DNA of 64,000 nucleotides, taken from Achromobacter pulmonis. GTDB taxonomy: Bacteria; Pseudomonadota; Gammaproteobacteria; Burkholderiales; Burkholderiaceae_B. Below, one piece after another: positions 1 through 9,900 of the stretch. Position numbers and translations under genes: made by a program. Position 1 is the stretch's first letter. Every line of letters begins with the position of its first letter. Under the pieces are notes generated by a model, which did not search any database, was not told the origin of the DNA, and saw only the letters and a list, made by a program, of their open reading frames with translations. The stretch lies in contig NZ_CADIJV010000023.1 of the NCBI RefSeq assembly GCF_902859765.1, forward strand, positions 35,622-99,621. Direction: 5' to 3'.

Positions 1-589
1 GTTCCATATAGCTTTCCTCGTCCACCACCAACAGGCTGGCCAGGTACATCTCGGCCGCCATTTCGGGCGTCCTGGCGGCCCGCGCGATCTGGGCCGGATC
101 GAGTGGGCGCGACAGCTCGGCTTCCAGCCAACCGCGGTCCTGCGCGTCGTTGGACAGCTTGGCCAGCTCCGTTTCCAGCAGGCTGCGTTCTTCGGGACCG
201 ATATGGCCGTCGGCCTTGGCCGCGCCGATCATCGCGCTCAGCACCGCCGAGCTGTGCTGCTCGGCCTCGGGCGCGGGCAGGCGGTCCAGCGTCTGCGGCG
301 GCGCGGCCGCCGCGCCGGCCTGGTTGCGCTGCCAGTCGCCGTAGGCCCGGTAGGCCAGGGCGCCGAGGGCGGCCATGCCGCCATACATGGCGACCTTGCC
401 GCCGATCTTGCGGGCCTTCTTGCTGCCCAGCAGCAGGCCGAGCGCGCCGGCCCCCAGGGCGCCGCCGCCCAGGCCGGCCAGGAGCGAGCCACCCTTGCCG
501 CCGGTGGCGTTTTTTACGGTCGAGCCGGCGTCGGCCAACAGGCCCTGGCCGGATTGCAGTAATTGGTCTAGAAGTTGTCTGGCGCTCAT
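1..589 (-). CDS. DUF533 (YebE-like) inner-membrane protein, 3' end cut by window edge
   Basis: The reading frame opens with ATG at 587-589 and runs leftward out of the window, so about 196 codons are visible. The N-terminus (MSARQLLDQLLQSG) is followed by a glycine/alanine/leucine-rich stretch that looks membrane-embedded, then a TerB-like acidic region with AAKADGHIGPEE, typical of the DUF533/YebE family. The biochemical role of this family is not established; members are often linked to envelope or stress responses. It is divergent from the osmC-like gene, with 178 bp between them. The C-terminus cannot be judged. Confidence 0.75.
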   Translation of the reverse strand, partial: MSARQLLDQLLQSGQGLLADAGSTVKNATGGKGGSLLAGLGGGALGAGALGLLLGSKKARKIGGKVAMYGGMAALGALAYRAYGDWQRNQAGAAAAPPQTLDRLPAPEAEQHSSAVLSAMIGAAKADGHIGPEERSLLETELAKLSNDAQDRGWLEAELSRPLDPAQIARAARTPEMAAEMYLASLLVVDEESYME

Positions 590-767
590 GCGGGTTTCCT
601 GTGTGTGCAAGCCTCTTGCGGACAGGAATGTCCGACCGCCGTTCCGGACGGAAGTTCAGCTTACAGTCAGAAATGGATGTTGCACCGGGGCGGCCCGATG
701 GCGGCGGATGCTACAACCTGGGTTGGGGCGGCCGCGCGCGCCGCCCGCAACGCGAGGACTTCCGCCC

Positions 768-1166
768 ATGACTATCCACGTGCGCCAGAACGCGCCCAAC
801 ACCCTGCAATTCACCGCCACGGCCGAAGGCCGCGACCTGCCGCTGGACATGCCGCAGCCGCAAGGGGCCGGCCCCGATCCGCACGACTATTTCGACACGG
901 CGCTGGGCGGCTGCAAGGCCATGACCCTGATGGTCTATGCGCAGCGCAAGGGCCTGCCGCTGGAATCGGTGGGGGTGGACGTGGTGCGCGACGCGAGCGA
1001 AGAACGCAAAGGCATTTATCGCCTGACAGCCAAGCTGACGCTGCATGGCGAGTTGTCGGACGCGCAGATCGACGAATTGCTGGCCGTGGCCGAGAAGTGC
1101 CCCATCCACAAGCTGATGACGGCGGTGGACGTGCAGGTGTCCACGCTGATCGTGCGGCCGGCCTGA
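768..1166 (+). CDS. OsmC family peroxiredoxin-like protein
   Basis: A 132-residue OsmC/Ohr-fold protein. The two redox cysteines expected of the family are visible in GGCKAMT (about residue 47) and EKCPIHK (about residue 107). OsmC-type enzymes reduce organic hydroperoxides with a thiol pair, usually in the cytoplasm. The start at 768 is preferred over longer upstream frames because the conserved fold begins at once (MTIHVRQN) and the preceding translation is low-complexity arginine-rich sequence. It converges on fabI, with a strong hairpin between them. It belongs to the YhfA-like rather than the Ohr branch by length and motif spacing, which is an inference. Confidence 0.85.
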   Translation: MTIHVRQNAPNTLQFTATAEGRDLPLDMPQPQGAGPDPHDYFDTALGGCKAMTLMVYAQRKGLPLESVGVDVVRDASEERKGIYRLTAKLTLHGELSDAQIDELLAVAEKCPIHKLMTAVDVQVSTLIVRPA

Positions 1167-1175
1167 GACGCCGGC

Positions 1176-1201
1176 GTGCCGGGTGGGGGGCCACCCGGCA
1201 C
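1176..1201. terminator. Hairpin between convergent osmC-like gene and fabI
   Basis: An 11-bp perfect inverted repeat (GTGCCGGGTGG at 1176-1186 and its complement at 1191-1201) with a GGGG loop lies between the two convergent genes. There is no good U tract on either side, so it may act as a transcriptional barrier or mRNA 3' stabiliser rather than a textbook intrinsic terminator. Confidence 0.45.
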
Positions 1202-1240
1202 GGAACGTGACCGGGCAGGGCGCCCGGCCCACCCGCGGAA

Positions 1241-2026
1241 TTACTCTTCCATGCCCGGGACGACGGTCGAGAAACCGGCGTCGACGTGGGTGATTTCGCC
1301 GGTGACGCCGGCGGCCAGATCCGACAACATGAACGCGGCCACGTTGCCGACATCGTCGATGGTGACGTTGCGGCGCAGCGGCGCCTGGGCCTCGACGAAC
1401 TTCAGGATCGCCGAGAAGTCCTTGATGCCGCTGGCGGCCAGCGTCTTGATCGGGCCGGCCGAAATGCCGTTGGCGCGGATGCCGCGCGGGCCCAGCGCCG
1501 TGGCCAGGTAACGCACGCTGGCTTCGAGCGAGGCCTTGGCCAGGCCCATGGTGTTGTAGTTGGGCACCACCCGCTCGGCGCCCAGGTAGGTCAGGGTCAG
1601 CACCGAGCCGTTGCGGCCTTCCATCAGCGGCAGCGCGGCCTTGGCCATGGCTGCGAAGCTGTAGGCGGAAATGTCGTGGGCTATGCGAAAGCCCTCGCGC
1701 GACAGGCCGTCCAGGAAGTTGCCGGCGATGGCTTCGCGCGGCGCGAAGCCGATGGAATGCACCAGGCCGTCCAGGCCGTCCCAGCGCTTGGCCAGGTCGG
1801 CGAAGGTGGCTTCGATCTGGCTGTCCTCGGCGACGTCGCAGGGCAGCACGATGTCGCTGCCGAATTCGGCAGCGAATTCGGCCACGCGGTCCTTGAAGCG
1901 GTCACCGACGTAGGTGAAGGCCAGTTCGGCGCCCTGCTGGTGGCAGGCGCGCGCGATGCCGTAGGCGATGGAGCGGTTGGAAAGCACCCCGGTGACCAGG
2001 ATGCGTTTGCCGGCGAGAAAGCCCAT
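1241..2026 (-). CDS. fabI: Enoyl-[acyl-carrier-protein] reductase (NADH), FabI
   Basis: A 261-residue short-chain dehydrogenase of the FabI type, which carries out the last reduction of each fatty-acid elongation cycle. Seen directly: the nucleotide-binding start [19 protein letters not shown], the SIGFAPREA segment, and the catalytic Tyr-x6-Lys in [14 protein letters not shown] with the upstream [11 protein letters not shown] typical of FabI. The length matches the family (about 260). It is transcribed away from the divergent gene space at 2027-2148 and converges on the osmC-like gene. FabI is the target of triclosan-like inhibitors (family knowledge). Confidence 0.96.
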   Translation of the reverse strand: MGFLAGKRILVTGVLSNRSIAYGIARACHQQGAELAFTYVGDRFKDRVAEFAAEFGSDIVLPCDVAEDSQIEATFADLAKRWDGLDGLVHSIGFAPREAIAGNFLDGLSREGFRIAHDISAYSFAAMAKAALPLMEGRNGSVLTLTYLGAERVVPNYNTMGLAKASLEASVRYLATALGPRGIRANGISAGPIKTLAASGIKDFSAILKFVEAQAPLRRNVTIDDVGNVAAFMLSDLAAGVTGEITHVDAGFSTVVPGMEE

Positions 2027-2089
2027 GTGTGGTTCCTTTGATTTTTTTCCTGCTGGAGACCGCCTATTTTAAGGAGTTTGGCGGCCGCG

Positions 2090-2125
2090 CGGACAAAACA
2101 GCGCGGCGCCCTGGGGGGGCGCCGC
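2090..2125 (-). terminator. Probable terminator downstream of mltD
   Basis: On the minus strand an 8-bp GC stem (GCGGCGCC at 2103-2110 paired with 2118-2125, with a loop rich in C) is followed by GCTGTTTTG, a short T run. It sits 24 bp beyond the mltD stop codon, which is the right place for a terminator. Confidence 0.5.
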
Positions 2126-2148
2126 TGCGAAAGACGGATCGGACGGGA

Positions 2149-3558
2149 TCAGCCGCGGGCGTTGGTGCCCGGCACGCGCAGCCGCACGCCGATCTTGAGA
2201 TTGCTGCCCTTGAGGTTGTTGAGGGCGCGCAGCGCCTGGACCGAGGTGCCGTACTGCTTGGCCAGCGAGAACAGGGTGTCGCCCTGGCGCACCTTGTGAG
2301 TGCGCACATTGGGACGGGCGGCGGCGCGCGCGGACGGCGCGACGGCCTTGCCGCGTGGCGCCTTGCCGCTGTCGGCCGAGGCCGCGTCCAGGGCGCCGAC
2401 CGGCGCGGCCAGCGAGGCCAGTTGCACGCCGCTGTTACCCGGGTCGCCCGGCACCAGCAGCGATTGGCCCGAGGCGGTCTTGTGGCGCGAGCCGATGTCG
2501 TTGATTTCGCGCAGCTTGGATTCGGTCAGGCCGAAGCGCTTGGCGATCGAGGCATAGGATTCGCCCCGGCGCGAGTGGTAGACCTTCCAGGCGCTCAGGT
2601 CGCCCTTGTAGTTGGTCAGGTTGGCGTTGAAGATCTCGACCCGATCGGCGGGCAGCAGCAGCGTGGGTGCGTGGTCGCCACGGATCACCGGCCGGTTGAA
2701 CGACGGGTTCAGGGCCTTGAATTCGTCCAGCGGCATTTCGGCCAGCTTGGCGGCGATTTCCAGGTCGATGTCGCTGTTCTTGCGCACCGTCACGAAATAC
2801 GGGGTGTTGCCGACCGGCGGCAGCACCACGGCGTAGCGCTGCGGGTCGGCGATGATGTTCTTGATGGCCTGCAGCTTCGGCACGTAGTTGCGGGTCTCGT
2901 CCGGCATGTTCAGGGACAGGTAGTCCGTGGGCAGGCCGGCGGCTTCATTCTTGGCCATGGCGCGCTGCACCGAGCCTTCGCCCCAGTTGTACGAGGCCAG
3001 CGCCAGGTACCAGTCGCCCTGCATTTCGAACAGCTTTTCCAGGTAGTCCAGCGCCGCGTTGGTCGAGGCGATGGGGTCGCGGCGCTCGTCGCGCCACCAG
3101 TCCTGCTTCAGGTTGAAATGCTGGCCGGTGGCCGGCACGAACTGCCACAGGCCTGAGGCCTGGGCGCGCGACAGCGCGGTGGGGTTGTAGGCGCTCTCGA
3201 CGAACGGCAGCAACGCCAGCTCGGTCGGCAGGCCGCGGCGGTTGATCTCGTCGACGATGAAATACAGGTACTTGCCGGCGCGTTCGGCCATGCGCTGCAC
3301 CGCCTCGGGGTGGGACGCGTAGTAGTCGGTCCACTGCTGCGAGAGGTCGGTGTTCAGGTTGGGAATGGCGAAGCCGCGGCGGATGCGGTCCCAGGCATCG
3401 ATCGGCGGGTTGGTCAGGTCGACCGTGCGGGACGTGTCGCGGGCGATATAGCGCCCTTGGGAGTTGGTGGTGAGGTTCTTGCTGTCGTGGGATTGGGTTC
3501 CTGCGCAACCGGCGAGGACTGCCAGCAGAAGCGGCAGAAGGAGTCGGGAGAAATTCAT
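2149..3558 (-). CDS. mltD: Membrane-bound lytic murein transglycosylase D (lipoprotein with two LysM domains)
   Basis: A 469-residue outer-membrane lipoprotein that cleaves peptidoglycan glycan strands. The start at 3558 gives a classical lipoprotein signal (MNFSRLLLPLLLAVLAGC, lipidated Cys18); an in-frame ATG 45 bp upstream would bury the signal and overlap gloB. The SLT domain covers about residues 90-230, with catalytic Glu121 in ESAYNP and the downstream ASYNWGEGSV motif. Two LysM modules follow (around 320-365 and 425-465, the second starting HKVRQGDTLFSLAKQYG), separated by an Ala/Pro/Lys-rich linker. It lies 7 bp downstream of gloB on the same strand, so the two are probably co-transcribed. 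Confidence 0.93.
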   Translation of the reverse strand: MNFSRLLLPLLLAVLAGCAGTQSHDSKNLTTNSQGRYIARDTSRTVDLTNPPIDAWDRIRRGFAIPNLNTDLSQQWTDYYASHPEAVQRMAERAGKYLYFIVDEINRRGLPTELALLPFVESAYNPTALSRAQASGLWQFVPATGQHFNLKQDWWRDERRDPIASTNAALDYLEKLFEMQGDWYLALASYNWGEGSVQRAMAKNEAAGLPTDYLSLNMPDETRNYVPKLQAIKNIIADPQRYAVVLPPVGNTPYFVTVRKNSDIDLEIAAKLAEMPLDEFKALNPSFNRPVIRGDHAPTLLLPADRVEIFNANLTNYKGDLSAWKVYHSRRGESYASIAKRFGLTESKLREINDIGSRHKTASGQSLLVPGDPGNSGVQLASLAAPVGALDAASADSGKAPRGKAVAPSARAAARPNVRTHKVRQGDTLFSLAKQYGTSVQALRALNNLKGSNLKIGVRLRVPGTNARG

Positions 3559-3565
3559 CGGGCGG

Positions 3566-4387
3566 TCACTTGAAATCGTTCTTCCATTCACGAAGGGAGG
3601 CAAACACCTCTACCGGCGTCGGGTGGTCGTGGCCGGCCCAGTGGTCTGCGGCGCGGACGACGTCAGCTTGCTGCGTACGCAAAAACGGATTGGTCGCGCG
3701 TTCCTGGCCGATGGTCGACGGAAGCGTGGGGAGACCTTCTGCGCGTAATTGCCGGGCCCGCTGATACCACTGTTGCAGGGTGCGGTTGGCGGGTTCGACC
3801 GCCATGGCCCAGCGCAAGTTGGCTAGAGTGTACTCGTGTGCGCAAAAAACCTGTGTATCTGGCGGTAAAACAGAAAATTTTTCCAAGGAATCAGACATTT
3901 GCTCGGGAGTTCCCTCGAAAAGCCGGCCACAGCCGCCGGCAAACAGGGTGTCGCCACAGAACAGCACAGGCTGTTTTCCCGCCGCCCGGCCGATGTAGGC
4001 GATGTGGCCGGTGGTATGCCCCGGCACGTCCAGCACGCCCAGGTCCAGGTCCAGTTCCGGCAGCACCACGCGGTCGCCTTCGACCAGTGGCACATCGCAG
4101 CGCGGCAGCTTTTCGCGCGCCGGGCCATACACCGTGACGTCGCCGGTGCGGGACAATTCCAACACGCCGCCCACATGGTCGCCGTGATGGTGCGTGAGTA
4201 GAATGGCGCGCAGTTGCAGGCCTTCGCGGGCCAGCCATTGCCGCACCGGGCCGGCTTCGCCGGGGTCGACCACGGCGGCCTGGCCGGCGCGCGCGATGGC
4301 CCAGATATAGTTGTCGCTGAAGGCGGGCAAAGGCAAGACCGCGGCGTTGCTTTCGCGGCCGCCTGCGGGGGCGGTCAAGGCTTGCAT
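3566..4387 (-). CDS. gloB: Hydroxyacylglutathione hydrolase (glyoxalase II)
   Basis: A 273-residue metallo-beta-lactamase-fold hydrolase that splits S-lactoylglutathione to lactate and glutathione in methylglyoxal detoxification. The metal-binding motif THHHGDH is at residues 65-71; further ligands are in [15 protein letters not shown] and CAHEYT. The C-terminal glyoxalase II extension is present and total length is normal. It is divergent from the methyltransferase gene with only 14 bp between start codons, so the two promoters must overlap coding sequence or each other. It precedes mltD on the same strand. Confidence 0.93.
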   Translation of the reverse strand: MQALTAPAGGRESNAAVLPLPAFSDNYIWAIARAGQAAVVDPGEAGPVRQWLAREGLQLRAILLTHHHGDHVGGVLELSRTGDVTVYGPAREKLPRCDVPLVEGDRVVLPELDLDLGVLDVPGHTTGHIAYIGRAAGKQPVLFCGDTLFAGGCGRLFEGTPEQMSDSLEKFSVLPPDTQVFCAHEYTLANLRWAMAVEPANRTLQQWYQRARQLRAEGLPTLPSTIGQERATNPFLRTQQADVVRAADHWAGHDHPTPVEVFASLREWKNDFK

Positions 4388-4401
4388 GGGATTCGAAGGA
4401 A

Positions 4402-5187
4402 ATGGACGTGGCAGAAGAGACTCCGCCGATTGTAGAACTGGCCGAATGGTTCCAGACGCCGCCAGGGCAATATGCCCTGGCCTGGGAGCGCGCGCAGTTC
4501 GACGCAGCGGTGGCCGATGTCTTCGGATATTACGCCTGGCAGGTCGGGCTGGCCGACCTGAACCTGCTGCGCGCCAACCGCATGCCCTTCAAGGGCTACG
4601 TCGGCACCGAGACCCCCACGCCCGAGAACATCGCCGGCTGGCAGTCGCGGGTGGTGCTGGCCCAGCCCGAGGCGCTGCCGTTCGAATCGCAAAGCGTCGA
4701 TCTGCTGATCCTGCCGCATGCCTTCGAGTGCACCGACGAGCCGCACAACGTGCTGCGCGAGGTCGAGCGGGTGCTGGTGCCGGAAGGGCGGGTGGTGATC
4801 TCCGGCTTCAACCCCTGGAGCATGTGGGGCGCGCGCACGCGCATGCCGGGCATGGAGCCCTGGCTGCCGCAACCGCCTGCGTCGCAGGTGTCGCTGCCGC
4901 GCCTGAAAGACTGGTTCAAGCTGCTGTCGCTGGAGGTCGAACAAAGCCATTTCGGCTGCTACGCGCCGGCCTGCCGCAGCGAGAAATGGCTGCAGCGCTG
5001 GGGCTTCCTGGAGTCGGCGGGCGCCCGCTGGTGGAGCGTGGGCGGCGCGGTCTACCTGGTGTCGGCCGTCAAGCGCGTGGCCGGCATGCGTATCATCGGC
5101 CCGGCCTGGAAGACCAAGCCCAAGCGCGCCCGCGCGGCCTCCGTGGTGGTCAACCGCCAGGCGGGCGACGGCTTGGACCGTTCCTGA
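4402..5187 (+). CDS. SAM-dependent methyltransferase (class I, DUF/Methyltransf_11 type)
   Basis: A 261-residue protein with a class I methyltransferase core. The acidic motif at the end of beta 4 is [18 protein letters not shown], followed by a post-motif glycine strand in [17 protein letters not shown]. The first glycine-rich SAM loop is weak, as in this beta-proteobacterial subfamily, which often sits beside gloB, rnhA and dnaQ. Substrate unknown. It reads away from gloB and is followed 53 bp later by rnhA, so it may share that transcript. Confidence 0.8.
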   Translation: MDVAEETPPIVELAEWFQTPPGQYALAWERAQFDAAVADVFGYYAWQVGLADLNLLRANRMPFKGYVGTETPTPENIAGWQSRVVLAQPEALPFESQSVDLLILPHAFECTDEPHNVLREVERVLVPEGRVVISGFNPWSMWGARTRMPGMEPWLPQPPASQVSLPRLKDWFKLLSLEVEQSHFGCYAPACRSEKWLQRWGFLESAGARWWSVGGAVYLVSAVKRVAGMRIIGPAWKTKPKRARAASVVVNRQAGDGLDRS

Positions 5188-5240
5188 GCGCCGCGGCCGC
5201 CCTCCCCATCGTGAAAGAACAAGGACATACAAGCAGCACC

Positions 5241-5702
5241 ATGCAGGACAACAACGCGAACGAGCAAAAAGTGGAAATGTGGACCGACGGCGCCTGCAAG
5301 GGCAATCCCGGTCCGGGCGGCTGGGGGGTGCTGATGCGCGCCGGCGCGCACGAAAAGACCATGCACGGCGGCGAGGCCCAGACCACCAACAACCGCATGG
5401 AACTGCTGGCCGTGATCGAGGGCCTGCGCGCGCTCAAGCGCCCCTGCCTCGTCACCATCCACACCGACTCCCAGTACGTCATGAAGGGCATGACCGAATG
5501 GCTGGCCAACTGGAAGCGGCGCGGCTGGATGACGGCCGACAAGAAACCGGTCAAGAATGCCGAGCTGTGGCAGGCGCTGGATGACCAGGTGCGCCGCCAT
5601 ACCGTGTCGTGGCGCTGGGTGCGCGGCCATGCCGGCGATCCCGGCAACGAACGTGCCGACCAATTGGCCAACCAGGGCGTGGAGTCCGTGCGGCGCGGTT
5701 GA
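5241..5702 (+). CDS. rnhA: Ribonuclease HI
   Basis: A 153-residue RNase HI that removes RNA from RNA:DNA hybrids such as replication primers. The catalytic carboxylates are visible: Asp16 ([11 protein letters not shown]), Glu54 (NRMELLAVI) and Asp76 (IHTDSQYV), with the C-terminal [16 protein letters not shown] carrying the catalytic His/Asp pair. The start at 5241 gives the usual family length; the longer in-frame upstream extension lies inside the preceding gene region and has no conservation-like features. In many beta-proteobacteria rnhA lies near dnaQ; here they are separated by an inserted RND efflux operon. Confidence 0.95.
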   Translation: MQDNNANEQKVEMWTDGACKGNPGPGGWGVLMRAGAHEKTMHGGEAQTTNNRMELLAVIEGLRALKRPCLVTIHTDSQYVMKGMTEWLANWKRRGWMTADKKPVKNAELWQALDDQVRRHTVSWRWVRGHAGDPGNERADQLANQGVESVRRG

Positions 5703-5876
5703 CGCGCCGCCCCGCATCGGGAAATACCCTGGGTCGGCCAGTTTCGTGCTTTCAGCCCGCTTCAGGAATGTTCCAGGTTGTAAATCCGGTGCTAAAGTGC
5801 CAAGCCTTGTTCCTGTTCCAGCGGCGCCGTTCCAGCGGGGGATGCCTGGCGCGCGCCGCGATACCGCCACAATCGC

Positions 5877-6962
5877 ATGAAAAAAACAGCATTGCTGGCC
5901 GCCATCGCGGCCGGAGTGGCCGCGGGGGCCGCTCTGGGCGTATACGTGCCGCGCTGGCTGGCGCCCGCGCCGGCCGCCGTTGGCAGCGCCGTGTCCGCCA
6001 GACCTGCGGCCAAACCCGTCGCGGTGCGGGTCGAGGTGGCCGCGGTCACGGAAATCCCGTTTGCCCGCGGCCTGTCGGCGGTGGGCAGCCTGCGCTCGAA
6101 TGAAGCGGTGATGCTGCGGCCGGAGGTCGCGGGCCGGATTCAGTCGATCGAATTCGAGGAAGGCCAGCCGGTCAAGCGCGGCCAGGTGCTGGTCCGCCTG
6201 GACGATTCCGTGCCGCGCGCCGAACTGGCGCAGGCCCGCGCCAATCTGACGCTGGCGCAGAGCCATTACCGCCGCGCCGTCGAGTTGCAGGGCAAGGGCT
6301 TCGTCAGCCAGCAGGCGCGCGACGAGTCGGCCAGCAATCTCAAAGTGCAGGAAGCCGCGGTGGCCCTGGCCCAGGCGCGGCTCGACAAAATGACTATCAC
6401 CGCGCCGTTCGCCGGGTTCGCCGGTCTGCGCAGCGTGTCGGTGGGCGACTACGTGAACCAGGGCCAGGACTTGGCGCCGCTCGAGGCGATCGACCCGCTC
6501 AAGGTGGATTTCCGGGTGCCCGAAATGTATCTGAACAAGGTCGGCGTGGGCCAGCAGCTGACGCTGCGCATGGATGCGCTGCCCGGCCAGGAGCGCCCCG
6601 GCCTGGTGTACGCGGTCAGCCCGCTGGTCGATGCCGGCGGCCGCTCCATCCTGTTGCGCGCCACCGTGGCGAATCAGGATTCGCTGCTGCGCCCAGGCAT
6701 GTTTGCCCGCGTGCAGCTGCTGTTCAACCAGGACAAGGCGCTGGTCGCGCCCGAGGCGGCGCTGGCGCCGTCCGGCGAAACGCAGTACGTCTACCGGGTC
6801 AGGGACGGCGTGGCCGAGCGGCGCGAGGTCACGATCGGCGAGCGCCGCGAGGGCAAGGTCGAGATCCTGACCGGGGTCGCCGTCGGCGATCAACTGGTGG
6901 TGTCCGGGTTGCAGCGCGTCACCGACGGCGGCCCGGTACAGATCGTCAAGACCGGCGCCTGA
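5877..6962 (+). CDS. RND efflux pump membrane-fusion (periplasmic adaptor) protein
   Basis: A 361-residue HlyD/AcrA-type adaptor. An N-terminal uncleaved signal or membrane anchor (KKTALLAAIAAGVAAGAALGV) is followed by the lipoyl-like half (FEEGQPVKRGQVLVRLDDS), an alpha-helical hairpin (about residues 105-160), the second lipoyl half (MTITAPFAGFAGLRSVSVGDYV) and the beta-barrel/membrane-proximal domains. It joins inner-membrane permease to an outer-membrane channel. The permease gene follows after 30 bp, so they form an operon. No outer-membrane factor gene is present, so the pump must borrow one encoded elsewhere. Confidence 0.93.
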   Translation: MKKTALLAAIAAGVAAGAALGVYVPRWLAPAPAAVGSAVSARPAAKPVAVRVEVAAVTEIPFARGLSAVGSLRSNEAVMLRPEVAGRIQSIEFEEGQPVKRGQVLVRLDDSVPRAELAQARANLTLAQSHYRRAVELQGKGFVSQQARDESASNLKVQEAAVALAQARLDKMTITAPFAGFAGLRSVSVGDYVNQGQDLAPLEAIDPLKVDFRVPEMYLNKVGVGQQLTLRMDALPGQERPGLVYAVSPLVDAGGRSILLRATVANQDSLLRPGMFARVQLLFNQDKALVAPEAALAPSGETQYVYRVRDGVAERREVTIGERREGKVEILTGVAVGDQLVVSGLQRVTDGGPVQIVKTGA

Positions 6963-6992
6963 CGCCATCCTTCCAGCGAACGGCGGCCTCTC

Positions 6993-9900
6993 ATGCGTAT
7001 CTCGGAAACCTGTATCAAGCGGCCGGTGTTCGCATCGGTGCTGTCGCTGGTCATCGTGTTGATCGGCCTGATCTCGTATTCGCGGCTGACGGTGCGCGAG
7101 TATCCCAAGATCGACGAGCCCATCGTCTCGGTCGATACCACCTACAAGGGCGCCTCGCCCGAAGTGATCGAGTCGCAGGTGACCAAGCCGCTGGAGGACC
7201 AGTTGGCCGGTATCGAGGGGGTGGACGTGATGACTTCGCGCAGCCGCTCCGAGCGCAGCCTGATCAACATCAGGTTCAACCTGTCGCGCAATCCCGACGC
7301 GGCCGCCGCCGAAGTGCGCGACAAGGTCTCGCGCGCGCGCCGCTTCCTGCCCGACGAGATCGACGAACCCATCATCGGCAAGGTCGAGGCCGATTCGCAG
7401 CCCATCATCTACATCGCGGTCGAGTCCGGTACATATTCGGCGATCCAAACCTCCGACTACATCAACCGCTACATCAAGACCCGCCTGTCGGTGCTGCCCG
7501 GGGCGGCCGAGGTGCGGGTATTCGGCGAGCGCCTGCCGTCGATGCGCATTTATGTCGACCGCGACAAGCTCGCGGCCTACGGCCTGACGGTGCAGGACGT
7601 GGAATCCGCGTTGCGCAGCCAGAACGTGGAAATTCCGGCCGGCCGCATTGAGTCGCGGGCGCGCGAGTTCTCGGTGGTGTCGTCCACCGACCTGCAGACG
7701 CCGGCGCAGTTCGAGAACGTCATCGTCGCCAACGTGAAGGGCTATCCGGTGCGCCTGCGCGACGTCTCCAAGGTCGAGATCGGCGCGGCCAACGACCGCA
7801 TCCTGTCGCGCTTCAATGGCAAGCCGGCCATCAATATCGGCGTGACGCGCCAGTCCACCGCCAATCCGCTGGAACTGTCGAAGGCCGCGCGCGAGGAGGT
7901 GGCGCGGCTGAACGAGAACCTGCCGGCCGGCATGAAGCTGAATATCGCCTATGACTCGTCGGTGTTCATCGAGCGTTCCATCGACTCGGTGTTCCACACC
8001 ATCGGCGAGGCCATCGTCCTGGTGGTGCTGGTGATCTTCTTCTTCCTGCGCAACCTGCGCGCCAGCATCATTCCGATTGTCACCATCCCGGTATCGCTGG
8101 TGGGCGCCTGCGCCCTGATGTACCTGTTCGGCTTTTCCATCAACACGCTGACGCTGCTGGCGATGGTGCTGGCCATTGGCCTGGTGGTGGATGACGCCAT
8201 CGTGGTGCTGGAGAACATCTTCCGCCATATCGAGGCGGGCATGCCGCGCAGGGAGGCGGCATTGCGCGGCTCGCGCGAGATCGGCTTCGCCGTGGTGGCC
8301 ATGACCATGACCCTGGTCACGGTGTACGCGCCGCTGGCGTTCGCCACCGGCCGCACCGGCCGCCTGTTCATTGAGTTCGCGCTGGCATTGGCCGGCGCGG
8401 TGCTGGTGTCCGGCTTCGTGGCGTTGACGCTCACGCCCATGATGTGTTCGGTGCTGCTGCGCCACCAGAGCAGTCACAGCCGCTGGTACAACCTGATCGA
8501 AGGCTGGCTCGATGCGATGAGCAACGGCTACCGCCGCGCCCTGGGGCTGGCGTTGCGCCACCGCTGGGTGGTGGTGGCGGTCGGCCTCGCGGTTGCGGCC
8601 GGCAGCGGCGTGCTGTTCAAGGTGGTGAAGAGCGAACTGGCGCCGGTCGAGGACCGCGGCGTGGTGTTCGGCTTAGTCAGCTCGCCCGAGGGCGCCACGC
8701 TCAACTACACCCTGGACAGCATGCTCGGCATCGAACAGTTCTATGCCGCCATCCCCGAGGCCAGCGGCAGCCAGGTGACGGTGGGCTTTCCCACGGTCAC
8801 CGACGGCACCGCGATCCTGCGCCTGAAGCCCTGGGAACAGCGCGAGCGCCGGCAACAGGCCATCACGCGGGAGTTGCAGCCGTTGTTCGCGTCGCTGCCC
8901 GGCGTGCGCGCCTTCCCGACCAATCCGCCGTCGCTGGGCCAGTCGGCGCGCTCCAAGCCGATCGAATTCATCATCATGAGCCAGGCCTCGTACGAGGAGC
9001 TGGCGCGCCTGACCGCGGTGTTCCTGGCGGAATTGCGCAAGTATCCGGGCCTGCTCAACCTGGACACCGATCTGCGCCTGAACACGCCCGAGCTGCGGGT
9101 GCGGGTCGACCGCGACAAGATGGCCGACGTCGGCGCCAACGTCGATACCGTCGGCCGTACGCTCGAATCGATGCTGGGCGGGCGCCAGGTCACGCGCTAC
9201 AAGGACCAGGGCGAACAGTACGACGTGATCGTGCAGGTCACGCCGCGCGACCGTGCCAATCCCACCGACATCTCCGGCATCTACGTGCGGGCGCGCGACG
9301 GCAGCATGGTGCAGCTGGACAATCTGCTGGGCGTGCACGAGGGCGTTTCGCCACAGTCGCTCAATCACTTCAACCGACTGCGCGCGGTCAAGATCGACGC
9401 CGCCGTGGCGCCGGGCTACGCGCTGGGCGAGGTGCTGACGCACATGCACCAAGTGGCGCGCGATGTGCTGCCCAACACCGTGGTGACCGACCTGGACGGC
9501 CAGTCGCGCGAATTCCGCGATTCTTCCGGCAGCATCTACCTGGTGTTCGCCATGGCGCTGGCCTTCATTTACCTGGTGCTGGCGGCCCAGTTCGAAAGCT
9601 GGCGCAATCCCTTCATCATCATGCTGTCGGTGCCGCTGTCCATGACCGGCGCGTTGCTGGCGCTGTGGCTGACGGGGGGCACGCTGTCGATCTACAGCCA
9701 GATCGGCCTGATCACCCTGGTGGGCCTGATTACCAAGCACGGCATCCTGATCGTCGAGTTCACCAACCAGTTGCGCGACGAGGGCAAGGCGCTGTTCGAG
9801 GCCGTGACCGAGGCCAGCGTGCTGCGCCTGCGGCCGATCCTGATGACCACGGGCGCCATGGTGCTCGGCACCGTGCCGCTGGCGTTGTCCTCGGGCGCGG

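Noticed and set aside
5052-8561. Very long open frame on the minus strand through rnhA and the efflux genes (more than 1100 codons)
   Set aside because: It is opposite to well-recognised genes, is His/Gln/Arg/Ala-rich low-complexity translation, and comes from the high-GC codon bias.
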